Below are positions 25,385-33,315 of a stretch of 48,965 bases of DNA, in pieces. Origin of the DNA: Bacillota bacterium (GTDB lineage: Bacteria; Bacillota; UBA4882; UBA8346); NCBI GenBank assembly GCA_023417475.1, contig JAEZFP010000036.1, positions 1 through 48,965 on the forward strand, in the 5' to 3' direction. Numbering within the stretch: the stretch's first letter is position 1; each line of letters starts with the position of its first letter. The notes under the pieces are model-generated. The model had not been told where the DNA came from. It worked only from the letters and a program-made list of their open reading frames with translations, and made no database searches. A program made the position numbers and the translations under genes.

Positions 25385-26260
25385 TCATTTTAAATAAAGC
25401 CAGATAATATTGGTCATCGCGATACCGATCCCGAGGATCCAGGTTGCCTGCAGCATCCATTTCCAAGTCATCCGAGCGCTGATATTGTCGATCACAATCT
25501 CCAGGAAATAACATCCCAACGCAACCAGAATGCCGAGCCAGACCGGCTGGGCGAAGAACATGGTGATCAACCCGAGGAAGAGAATCAGTTCATACCAGTG
25601 GGTGATTTCAATGATCGCCAGTTGCGGCCCTGAAAACTCGGTAGTGATTCCCTTGATCAACTCCTGATGCCCGTGGTGGGAGGTGGAGAAGTCAAACGGC
25701 GATTTCCGCAACTTAATGGTCAATACGTACAGGAAGGCTAAGAAGACCAACGGCAGATCAGCCGCGAGCGGTTTCCCGAAACCGAACATATTGGCGAATA
25801 ACGGTTTAATCATGAAACTGCCGGTTGACAGGAAGATTCCGATCACCATCAGGATCAGCACCGGCTCATAGGCCATAATCTGGACGATTTCGCGTTGCGC
25901 GCCGATTTTGCTGTAGGGCGAACGGACGCTCATGGCGCCCATGATCAGCATCACGGCGGAGAACGCCAGAATAAACAGGAGCATCAATAAGTCCTGACCC
26001 AACATAAACATTACCAGGGCCGCAACGGCGAAAAACAGATGGCCGAGGGCGAAAACCGTTTGGAGACGGTTGACGATAAACTGTTCTTTCCCCAACAATT
26101 TGAAGAAATCATAAAACGGTTGTAGGACGGGCGGGCCGCTCCGGCTTTGCATCCGGGCGGTAATCTTGCGGTCCAGGCCGGTTAAAAAACCGCCGACGAT
26201 CGGCGCCAAGAGGATGGTTGCCAATAAAACAAGGATCTCATTTGATAAAAGGTTACCCAT
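25385..26260 (-). CDS. echB: Ech hydrogenase membrane subunit EchB, NuoH-like
   Basis: A 291-residue integral membrane subunit homologous to NuoH. Eight or so helices are seen, with the RKITARMQSRSGPPVLQPFYD loop near residue 35 and KSPFDFSTSHHGHQELIKGITTEFSG, both conserved among NuoH-like proteins (listed here in short pieces: MQSRSGPP, SPFDFSTSHH, HQELIKG). The conserved Glu/Lys residues in that loop connect the redox module to ion movement. The ATG is one base after the echA stop region. Confidence 0.93.
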   Translation of the reverse strand: MGNLLSNEILVLLATILLAPIVGGFLTGLDRKITARMQSRSGPPVLQPFYDFFKLLGKEQFIVNRLQTVFALGHLFFAVAALVMFMLGQDLLMLLFILAFSAVMLIMGAMSVRSPYSKIGAQREIVQIMAYEPVLILMVIGIFLSTGSFMIKPLFANMFGFGKPLAADLPLVFLAFLYVLTIKLRKSPFDFSTSHHGHQELIKGITTEFSGPQLAIIEITHWYELILFLGLITMFFAQPVWLGILVALGCYFLEIVIDNISARMTWKWMLQATWILGIGIAMTNIIWLYLK

Positions 26261-26261
26261 C

Positions 26262-28223
26262 TTAAATCACCACCCCGAACATGATCAGTATAATCGCTCC
26301 GGCAATGAAATTGACCCAGGGAGTCAAAACCGCTTCGCCAAACGCGCCGGCTAAATAATAATTGCGAACCACGACGTTTTCGACCAAATTCGCCGGGGCG
26401 TTAAACTCCAGCCCTTTCCGGTCGGCGGTATTGGCGCCGCAAAGATAAGGCGGTTTCAATTGAGCGGTGGACCGTTTCAGGAAGAACGGCGCCGCAATTA
26501 GGAGCACTAATAAAATCAGGAAGAAATAACCCGGCGCGAAGCCGCCGACAGTTTTGCCGGCTCCGACCAGCCACAGACCGTTCGAACCGTTCAACACCGT
26601 GCCGGCGGCAGGAAAAAATCCGGCCAGGTAAGGCGCGACGGTCGTCTTAAAGATTCCGGAGATATCCACTCCGGTAAAGATTACGCCCACCATTAAGGCG
26701 AACAAGGAGATCGCCATGGTGAACGGCAACTTTTCCATTTTGTGTTTTTCATGATAGGAGACGGTCAAAACGATTCCAATCCATTTGGCCCAGAAAACCA
26801 AAGTCAGCGCGCTGCCGACCGTGATAAAGATCAACACCAGCGGCAACCGGACCGCGGCTTCGATCGCCAGCCATTTGGTGATCAACACGCCAAACGGCGG
26901 CAAGAGCATCGAGATCATGCCGATTAAGGCGATAATCGTGGTGAACGGCATCTTCCGGAACAACCCTTGCATATCTTCAATATCCCGGCTGCCGATTCCC
27001 AATTCGATGGTGCCGACACAGAGGAAGAGCAACCCTTTGGAGACGGCATGGAAGATCATTAACAGGATCGCCGCGCCCATGGCCACATAAGACCCGATTC
27101 CGGCGCAACAGATAATCAACCCGAGGTTGGCAATGGTCGAATAGGCCAGCACCCGTTTGCCGTTGCTCTGGCTGATGGCAATGGCCGACGCGGCCACAAA
27201 CGTAAAGGCGCCGACAACCGCCACAATCGTCCCGAGCATCGTGTCCTTAAAGGCCGGCGCCATCCGGACCACCAGGTAAACGCCGGCTTTCACCATCGTG
27301 CTGGAGTGGAGCAACGCCGAAACCGGGGTGGGAGCGACCATCGCGCCCAACAACCAGCTTTGGAACGGAAACTGCGCGGATTTGGTGAAGGCCGCAAAAC
27401 ACAACAATCCCAGGCCCACCGCAAACATACCGGTAAAGGACGCCGCCGGACTGTGGCTGATGATTTCATCCACCGCCAACGTGCCGCTGCCTTGATAAAT
27501 CAGGATGATGGCAAAGACAAACCCCACGCCGCCGAGGAGATTGATCCACAAAGCCCGGGTGGCGTTTTTGACCGCCTGTTCGTTGCCGTCATGAGAGATT
27601 AACAGGAAGGAACAGAGCGTGGTCACTTCCCAGAAAAACATCATCCAGGACAGATTATTGGTCATCGCCAACGCGTTCATCGCGGCCAGGAACATAAATA
27701 AAATCCCAAAGAACCGGGGTTGGCGGGATTTTTCCAAATGCAAATGATGTTCGTGCTCTTTCATGTAACCGGTGGCGAAAACGGTAATAATCGGACCGAT
27801 CACCGACACCAGCAAAATCATGATTAACGCCAGATAGTCGATGACAAACGCCACTTCCGGTTCCTTCACCGGGACGGCCAATTCAAAAATTAACAGCGGA
27901 ATAATCTGCAATAATGTCAATACTACAATCAGCGGTTTCTTCAACCGTAATCCGATCGTCGCGATCAAGGCCAGCAGGGCGAAGTCGGCGATCTTAAACA
28001 ACATTCCCAAATCAACCGGCAAATGCAATTGTTCCAAGTTGATTTCGACTTTTCCGCCGGACTGGATTACTAAATAAGTAAAACCTCCCGCTACTGCAAA
28101 CATGATGATCGCCGTTGCAAAGACGATGATCTTACGAACCATGGACTGCCGAATGACAAAGCACAGCAAAGCACTTAGCGCGGGTAAAAAAATCGCCAAC
28201 GCCAACAGTTGATACTTATCCAC
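26262..28223 (-). CDS. echA: Ech hydrogenase ion-pumping subunit EchA, NuoL-like
   Basis: A 653-residue multispanning antiporter-like subunit, the main ion-translocating part of the hydrogenase. Conserved features include helix segments with Glu and Lys (MMFFWEVTTLCSFLLISH; FTKSAQFPFQSWLLGAM with the TM Lys) and the VSALLHSSTMVKAG block shared by NuoL/M/N and Mrp antiporters. It is the first gene of the operon. GAAAGGAG precedes the ATG. Proton versus sodium specificity cannot be read from sequence by eye. Confidence 0.94.
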   Translation of the reverse strand: MDKYQLLALAIFLPALSALLCFVIRQSMVRKIIVFATAIIMFAVAGGFTYLVIQSGGKVEINLEQLHLPVDLGMLFKIADFALLALIATIGLRLKKPLIVVLTLLQIIPLLIFELAVPVKEPEVAFVIDYLALIMILLVSVIGPIITVFATGYMKEHEHHLHLEKSRQPRFFGILFMFLAAMNALAMTNNLSWMMFFWEVTTLCSFLLISHDGNEQAVKNATRALWINLLGGVGFVFAIILIYQGSGTLAVDEIISHSPAASFTGMFAVGLGLLCFAAFTKSAQFPFQSWLLGAMVAPTPVSALLHSSTMVKAGVYLVVRMAPAFKDTMLGTIVAVVGAFTFVAASAIAISQSNGKRVLAYSTIANLGLIICCAGIGSYVAMGAAILLMIFHAVSKGLLFLCVGTIELGIGSRDIEDMQGLFRKMPFTTIIALIGMISMLLPPFGVLITKWLAIEAAVRLPLVLIFITVGSALTLVFWAKWIGIVLTVSYHEKHKMEKLPFTMAISLFALMVGVIFTGVDISGIFKTTVAPYLAGFFPAAGTVLNGSNGLWLVGAGKTVGGFAPGYFFLILLVLLIAAPFFLKRSTAQLKPPYLCGANTADRKGLEFNAPANLVENVVVRNYYLAGAFGEAVLTPWVNFIAGAIILIMFGVVI

Positions 28224-28259
28224 GACATCTGCTCCTTTCGAGTGAGTTACGGTTGTTGT

Positions 28260-28285
28260 CGCTGATTATATTGCGTTAATCAGCG
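28260..28285. promoter_or_regulatory. 26-bp dyad upstream of the ech operon
   Basis: CGCTGATTA (28260-28268) and TAATCAGCG (28277-28285) form perfect 9-bp arms around eight bases, 37 bp upstream of the echA start. Position and symmetry fit an operator controlling hydrogenase expression. It is not NikR-like; the regulator is unknown. Confidence 0.5.
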
Positions 28286-28289
28286 ACTT

Positions 28290-29004
28290 ATCGGCAAAAT
28301 TCAATACCATAATATTGAATCACAAAAGCCTTTATTATTTTAACTTTTTTCATCTAAATAAGCAATCGATAAGTTCTTCGGCTAACTTAACATATTGTGC
28401 GAAATTTTTAACTTTATGTAGCCTTTTGAACCGACCAAGCATCCGGAGAAATCCGTTTGGTTGGCGGAATTTCCGGCGCGCGGTGGGTGCCGGAGCGGGC
28501 AACTTCCTACATTATGTATTATGATTTTGCTGTTGATTCGTGCTTTGAAGCTAATTTTTTAAGGTTTTTTTAACATTAGCGCCCCCCTTTCCGACCCGAA
28601 CGTTGCAATAAGTTTCCTTTTTATCCAGCACGGTTCCAATGGGACGTCCCGCTCCGCCATAAATATCGCTCCCGCTCCCAAAAAACTGTAATCAGGGACC
28701 GAAATGTCCCTGCCAAGGTCTTGAGAAGAGCATTCCGGCGGTTGGATTCGACATCCTGGTTTATGTTTCGACAATTCCGGTGGTTATTTGGCGGATCGTA
28801 CGGGTTGGAAACTCCGCTGCGGTCCCCAACCGAGGTTGTCCGGTTGTTTTTTGGGTCATACCGGAAGCCATATGTCAAATCATAATAGCTCGGAATCGGA
28901 TTCCAGCCGGCGGCTGGGACATTCCGGTCGTACTTTCGACACCGTTTGATCCTAATTGCCGTTAAGCCCGCCAGTTTCGTAATTTTTCACACACGAAAGA
29001 ATTT
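28290..29004. other. Gene-free stretch with possible coding relic
   Basis: No supportable gene. On the minus strand a frame across about 28621-28940 reads as Asn/Pro/Arg-rich protein-like sequence (for example RYDPKNNRTTSVGDR) without a start or ribosome site, and a Pro-Ala-Ala-Gly-Trp segment just upstream of it. The GC content is higher than in the flanking AT-rich ends. It may be a decayed gene, but I cannot name it. Confidence 0.3.
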
Positions 29005-29046
29005 TTGACATAAACAGTTAACTATGTTAATGTTTTAGTATATAAT
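29005..29046 (+). promoter_or_regulatory. Promoter region of the dioxygenase gene
   Basis: TTGACA (29005-29010) is a good -35 but has only TAATGT at 17 bp; TATAAT (29041-29046) is a good -10 but with a weak -35 near 29018. Two overlapping promoters are possible. The start codon is 42 bp after the TATAAT. Confidence 0.45.
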
Positions 29047-29087
29047 AATTCTTGGATAAAATAATAACCATAGAAGGGAGGGCGCCC

Positions 29088-29870
29088 ATGACCAGCCCCA
29101 ATCAAACAGCGCCGGTATTGTTCGTCGGGCACGGTTCCCCGATGAACGCCCTGGACGACAATGAATATACTCGCAATTGGACCGCGGTTGCCGCGAAAAT
29201 TTCGAAACCCCGGGCGATCCTGTCAATTTCCGCTCACTGGTATACCCACGGCAGCCGGATTAATGACACGCTCCAACCGCAAATGATCTATGACATGTAT
29301 GGGTTCCCGCCCGAATTATACCGGCTTACCTATCCGGCTCAAGGCTCCCCGGAACTAGCCCGTCTCACCCAGCAACTAATCACCGCCAACGAAGTTGCTG
29401 TCGACAATCGCTGGGGTTATGACCATGGAACCTGGTCCGTGCTTTGCCGGATGTATCCCGAGGCCGATATTCCCGTATTGCAACTCAGCATTGATCGCGA
29501 CGCTCCGGCGACGGCTCATTTTGAGATCGGTCGCGAGCTTCACGCCTTGCGGAATCAAGGCGTCATGATCTTTGCCAGCGGCAACGTGGTCCATAATCTG
29601 GCGGAAAGCGACTGGGGGTTGGCCGGAGGGTATCCTTGGGCGATTGAGTTTGACAATTATATTAAGGAACAGATTCAAGCAAAACGCTATCAAAACGTAA
29701 TTCAATATCAGACAGCCGGTCCGGCGGCGAAGTTGGCCTTTCCTACTCCGGACCATTTTTACCCTTTACTGTATGCCCTGGGGGCAGTGACCGCAACGGA
29801 CCGTCTCTCGGTCTTCAACGACGCTTGCACCATGGGATCCATGTCGATGACCTCTTATTTGTGGGAGTGA
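29088..29870 (+). CDS. LigB-type extradiol dioxygenase (YgiD/DODA-like)
   Basis: A 260-residue class III extradiol ring-cleaving dioxygenase of the YgiD/4,5-DOPA dioxygenase group, a cytoplasmic metal enzyme. Metal-binding positions are seen in FVGHGSPMNA (His near residue 17), ISAHWYT (His near 50) and GNVVHNL (His near 170), with YDHGTW providing another conserved His. The length matches YgiD. GAAGGGAGGG lies just before ATG 29088. It is followed by a pirin gene 71 bp downstream, so the two may be cotranscribed. A catechol-type substrate is likely but not known. Confidence 0.88.
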   Translation: MTSPNQTAPVLFVGHGSPMNALDDNEYTRNWTAVAAKISKPRAILSISAHWYTHGSRINDTLQPQMIYDMYGFPPELYRLTYPAQGSPELARLTQQLITANEVAVDNRWGYDHGTWSVLCRMYPEADIPVLQLSIDRDAPATAHFEIGRELHALRNQGVMIFASGNVVHNLAESDWGLAGGYPWAIEFDNYIKEQIQAKRYQNVIQYQTAGPAAKLAFPTPDHFYPLLYALGAVTATDRLSVFNDACTMGSMSMTSYLWE

Positions 29871-29941
29871 CGCCAACCAGGTCCGGTCCTTCAGCGCAAA
29901 ATTAATCCGGACGCTAATATTTTCAGAAAGAAGGTTTTCTC

Positions 29942-30802
29942 ATGGCCAATATTCGGAAGATCCGCAAAGTGGTCACCGGCAAAGCCAGCGTTGACGGCGC
30001 CGGCGTCAAACTGGTCCGGGTGTTTGGGTATCACGACACGGCGGACTTCGATCCCTTTCTCATGTTGGACGCGTTTGATTCGGAACGTCCCGACGATTAT
30101 ATTAAAGGATTCCCCTGGCATCCGCACCGTGGGATTGAAACCATCACCTATCTGATCCGGGGTGTGATCGAACATGGGGACAGTCTCGGCAATCAGGGGA
30201 CCATTTTGGACGGACAATGCCAGTGGATGACCGCCGGTTCCGGAATTATTCACCAGGAGTTGCCGCAACCCTGTCCAAAAATGTTTGGAATCCAGCTCTG
30301 GCTAAATCTGCCGGCCCAAGCGAAAATGGCTCCGCCTAAATACCGCAGTTTGACCCAAACGGCGATCCCAGTGATTCAAGACGACGGTCAAACGATCCGG
30401 CTGATTGCCGGAACGTATCAAGGAAAACCCGGCGCGCTGCAAGGCGACTATTGTCAACCGTTAATGCTGGACGTGGAATTGGCGCCGGAAGTCGGCTGGT
30501 CGCTCGTTACTGCGCCGGATGACAAATTATTCGTCTATATTTTGCAGGGCGCGGCCGTTTGCGATCCCCAAGCCGGCGAACCGGTTCCGGCCAAACATGC
30601 CGTTTTATTTGAGGCGGGCGACCAATTGCGAGTCAAAGCAACCTCGGCCGGAGCGCGTTTTTTGCTGTTGGCCGGGAAAGCGCTCGGCGAACCGATCGCC
30701 TGGGGCGGTCCGATCGTCATGAACACCCCGGCCGAGTTGGAATTGGCTTTTAAAGAACTGGATGAAAACACCTTTATCAAACATCCCGCGTCCGGTCATT
30801 GA
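29942..30802 (+). CDS. Pirin family protein (YhhW-like)
   Basis: A 286-residue bicupin of the pirin family. Metal residues lie in HPHRGIET (two His near residue 60) and in IHQE (His and Glu near residue 103), the pattern of pirins with quercetin 2,3-dioxygenase activity such as YhhW. The C-terminal cupin ends with a conserved GEPIAWGGPIVMN block. AAGAAGG lies before the ATG. The role in bacteria is unsettled: flavonoid cleavage or redox-linked regulation of metabolic enzymes. Pairing with the extradiol dioxygenase suggests aromatic compound handling. Confidence 0.9.
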   Translation: MANIRKIRKVVTGKASVDGAGVKLVRVFGYHDTADFDPFLMLDAFDSERPDDYIKGFPWHPHRGIETITYLIRGVIEHGDSLGNQGTILDGQCQWMTAGSGIIHQELPQPCPKMFGIQLWLNLPAQAKMAPPKYRSLTQTAIPVIQDDGQTIRLIAGTYQGKPGALQGDYCQPLMLDVELAPEVGWSLVTAPDDKLFVYILQGAAVCDPQAGEPVPAKHAVLFEAGDQLRVKATSAGARFLLLAGKALGEPIAWGGPIVMNTPAELELAFKELDENTFIKHPASGH

Positions 30803-30831
30803 TTGCGGCTTTGGAACCGGCCATGGTGGTA

Positions 30832-30847
30832 ATTGACACTTGTCAAT
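30832..30847. promoter_or_regulatory. Palindrome upstream of the multicopper oxidase gene
   Basis: ATTGACA and TGTCAAT form perfect 7-bp arms around CT. It lies 138 bp upstream of the oxidase start. It may be an operator; the rest of 30803-30984 shows nothing else. Confidence 0.3.
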
Positions 30848-30984
30848 CCATTTTACCCGGTTACCCCGTTGTAGCCATGGCAGGTCAAGCGTTGTAAAAA
30901 TTATGCCATCAGCGGGATTGGGCAAGTCCCCATTCCGCGATTTTCAACATACGCTGATCTAAACTCGCAAATGGGGGTATTTCA

Positions 30985-32541
30985 ATGGTGTTGTTGAAAA
31001 AGTTCTGCGATCCCCTGCCAATACCCGGAAAGCTCAAGCCGAAATCGAAAAATAAGCAAGCGACCTATTATGAAATTCAAATGCTTCAGGCCTATCAATC
31101 CCTTCACTCCGAACTACCGGATACCTTAATCTGGGGTTATGAGGGAATTTATCCCGGACCGCTAATCGAGGTCCGGCGAAACGAAAAAGTTTGCATCAAA
31201 TGGTTGAACAACTTACCGGAAAAACATTTTCTCCCCGTTGATACCAGCTTGCACGGCGCGATGGGCAATCCGGAGGTCAGGACCGTCGTCCACCTGCATG
31301 GGGCGAAGGTTCGACCGGAGAGCGACGGAAATCCGGAAGCATGGTACTCCAACGATTTTAAACAAACCGGCGCTTTTTTTACACAAGAGGTTTATTGTTA
31401 TCCAAACCGGCAACCGGCAAGTATGTTGTGGTACCACGACCATGCGCTGGGAATCACCCGCCTCAATGTTTATGCCGGATTGGCCGGCATCTATTTAATT
31501 CGGGATCCCATCGAAAAAAAACTGAACCTCCCCAAGGGAAAATATGAAATTCCGTTAGTGATTCAGGACCGTTCCTTTAACCCGGATGGCTCGTTATTTT
31601 ATCCGAGTCAGCCCCAACCGCCGGTATCCGATGTCAATCCGTGCATCGTCCCGGGTTTTGACGGTGAGACCATCGTAGTTAACGGCAAGGTCTGGCCGTA
31701 TCTGGAAGTGGAACCGCGCAAATACCGCTTCCGGTTGTTAAACGGATCAAACCATCGCATCTATCGGATGAAAATCGATCCGGAACTTCCGTTCTTCCAG
31801 ATCGGTACCGATGGCGGATTTTTGACAGCGCCGGTCGCGCTGCGCGAGTTGATTATGGCTCCGGCAGAGCGGGTCGACCTAATTGTCGATTTCGCCGGTT
31901 GCCAAGGGAAACACTTCATTCTCCGCAATGACGCGCCCTCGCCTTTTCCAAACGGAGCACCGGTTAACCCCGAAACGACCGGGCAGATCATGGAGTTTAG
32001 GGTAGTGTCGCCACTCAAGAGCGCCGATAGCAGCTGTATCCCAGAGAAGCTCTGTCCGGTCTTGCCGATCCCGGAGCGCCTGGCCCAAGTAAAGCGCGAT
32101 TTCACCGTGGTCGTGCGACGCGATCAGCATGGGCGACTCATCTTTTTGTTAAACGGAAAAATGTGGCATGATCCGGCGACCGAAGAACCCCAACGCGGCG
32201 TGGTGGAGATCTGGAATCTGATTAATCCCGGTTTTGCGGCCCATCCCATCCATTTGCACCAGATCCAGTTTCAGCTATTAAACCGGCAACCGTTTGATGT
32301 AAATCATTTTAATCAGACCCAAACGTTAATTTTTACCGGACCGCCGGTACCGCCGGCGCCGGCTGAACAAGGCTGGAAAGATACCATCCGGAACAACCCG
32401 GGAGAAGTCACGCGGATCATTGTCCGTTTCGGACCCTACACAGGACATTATGCTTGGCATTGTCATATTTTAGAACATGAAGATTACGATATGATGCGGC
32501 CGTTGCTCGTTCGGGGAAGGCAAAACGCTACCGAACCGTAG
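30985..32541 (+). CDS. Multicopper oxidase, spore-coat laccase (CotA)-like
   Basis: A 518-residue three-domain multicopper oxidase close in size to CotA. All four copper motifs are visible: HLHGAK (near residue 110), WYHDHALG, HPIHLHQ and HCHILEHEDYDMM at the C terminus with the type 1 copper Cys-His and a Met ligand. There is no signal peptide, as in the spore-coat enzyme CotA, so a spore-surface location is plausible. GGGGG lies before ATG 30985. Substrates of relatives include bilirubin, phenolics and Mn(II). Together with a Spo0E-like gene in the window it supports a spore-former. Confidence 0.9.
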   Translation: MVLLKKFCDPLPIPGKLKPKSKNKQATYYEIQMLQAYQSLHSELPDTLIWGYEGIYPGPLIEVRRNEKVCIKWLNNLPEKHFLPVDTSLHGAMGNPEVRTVVHLHGAKVRPESDGNPEAWYSNDFKQTGAFFTQEVYCYPNRQPASMLWYHDHALGITRLNVYAGLAGIYLIRDPIEKKLNLPKGKYEIPLVIQDRSFNPDGSLFYPSQPQPPVSDVNPCIVPGFDGETIVVNGKVWPYLEVEPRKYRFRLLNGSNHRIYRMKIDPELPFFQIGTDGGFLTAPVALRELIMAPAERVDLIVDFAGCQGKHFILRNDAPSPFPNGAPVNPETTGQIMEFRVVSPLKSADSSCIPEKLCPVLPIPERLAQVKRDFTVVVRRDQHGRLIFLLNGKMWHDPATEEPQRGVVEIWNLINPGFAAHPIHLHQIQFQLLNRQPFDVNHFNQTQTLIFTGPPVPPAPAEQGWKDTIRNNPGEVTRIIVRFGPYTGHYAWHCHILEHEDYDMMRPLLVRGRQNATEP

Positions 32542-32717
32542 CGAAATGTTTCGCCCAATTCAATAACCGGTTAACATTTCCGTAGAATTTGCCATAGGGC
32601 TGATTCAATTCAGCGTTTATGTAGGATATTCGGTCCTAAATGACGAATATAACCTCCGTGGCAACGATAGAAAGCAAACTTGCCACCGGACAAAATAAAT
32701 GCAAAGGAGCGAATATC

Positions 32718-33251
32718 ATGGATCTGAAAGGAACCAAAACCGAAAAAAACTTAGCAGCAGCATTTGCAGGTGAATCCCAGGCAAGAAACAAGTATACCTA
32801 CTTTGCATCGGTCGCCAAAAAAGAAGGGTTTGAGCAAATCGCCGCCATTTTCGAGGCAACCGCCAATAATGAAAAAGAACACGCTAAATTATGGTTCAAA
32901 GCCCTTGGCGAGCTCGGGGATACCGCGGCCAATCTGTTGCACGCCGCCGAAGGGGAAAATTACGAGTGGACCGATATGTACGAAGGTTTTGCCAAAGACG
33001 CCGAAGCCGAGGGCTTTAAGGCGCTCGCAGCGCAATTCAGAATGGTTGCAAAGATCGAAAAATCTCACGAAGAACGGTATCGCGCCCTGCTCAGCAATGT
33101 TGAAATGCAAAAAGTCTTCGAGAAAGCCGATGAAACCATGTGGGAGTGTCGCAACTGCGGCCATCTTGTCATCGGCAAGAAAGCTCCGAACGTTTGCCCG
33201 GTTTGCGCCCACCCGCAAAGCTTCTTTGAAGTGAGAAAAGAAAACTATTAA
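32718..33251 (+). CDS. rbr: Rubrerythrin
   Basis: A 177-residue peroxide-reducing non-haem diiron protein of anaerobes. The N-terminal ferritin-like domain has GESQARNKY and the ANNEKEHAKLWF helix with ExxH ligands, then the second EKSHEERY helix. The C-terminal rubredoxin-like domain has CRNCGH and CPVCAH. Start ATG 32718 follows AAAGGAG by nine bases; an in-frame extension to 32640 covers that ribosome site and has none of its own. It probably acts with superoxide dismutase to protect oxygen-sensitive enzymes such as Ech. Confidence 0.95.
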   Translation: MDLKGTKTEKNLAAAFAGESQARNKYTYFASVAKKEGFEQIAAIFEATANNEKEHAKLWFKALGELGDTAANLLHAAEGENYEWTDMYEGFAKDAEAEGFKALAAQFRMVAKIEKSHEERYRALLSNVEMQKVFEKADETMWECRNCGHLVIGKKAPNVCPVCAHPQSFFEVRKENY

Positions 33252-33270
33252 GCACCGGTGAAAACCCAAA

Positions 33271-33310
33271 ACAAAGCCCCTTCGCTGTTTCGGCGAAGGG
33301 GTTTGTTGTT
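33271..33310. terminator. Hairpin terminator between rubrerythrin and ABC exporter
   Basis: CCCCTTCGC (33277-33285) pairs with GCGAAGGGG (33293-33301). The downstream T tract is broken (TTTGTTGTT) on the plus strand; on the minus strand GCTTTGTTTTG follows. It likely serves both convergent genes. Confidence 0.7.
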
Positions 33311-33315
33311 GGCGG

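Noticed and set aside
23436..28223. Complex I rather than hydrogenase
   Set aside because: EchE keeps both nickel-binding CxxC motifs and hypAB follow, so this is a hydrogenase.
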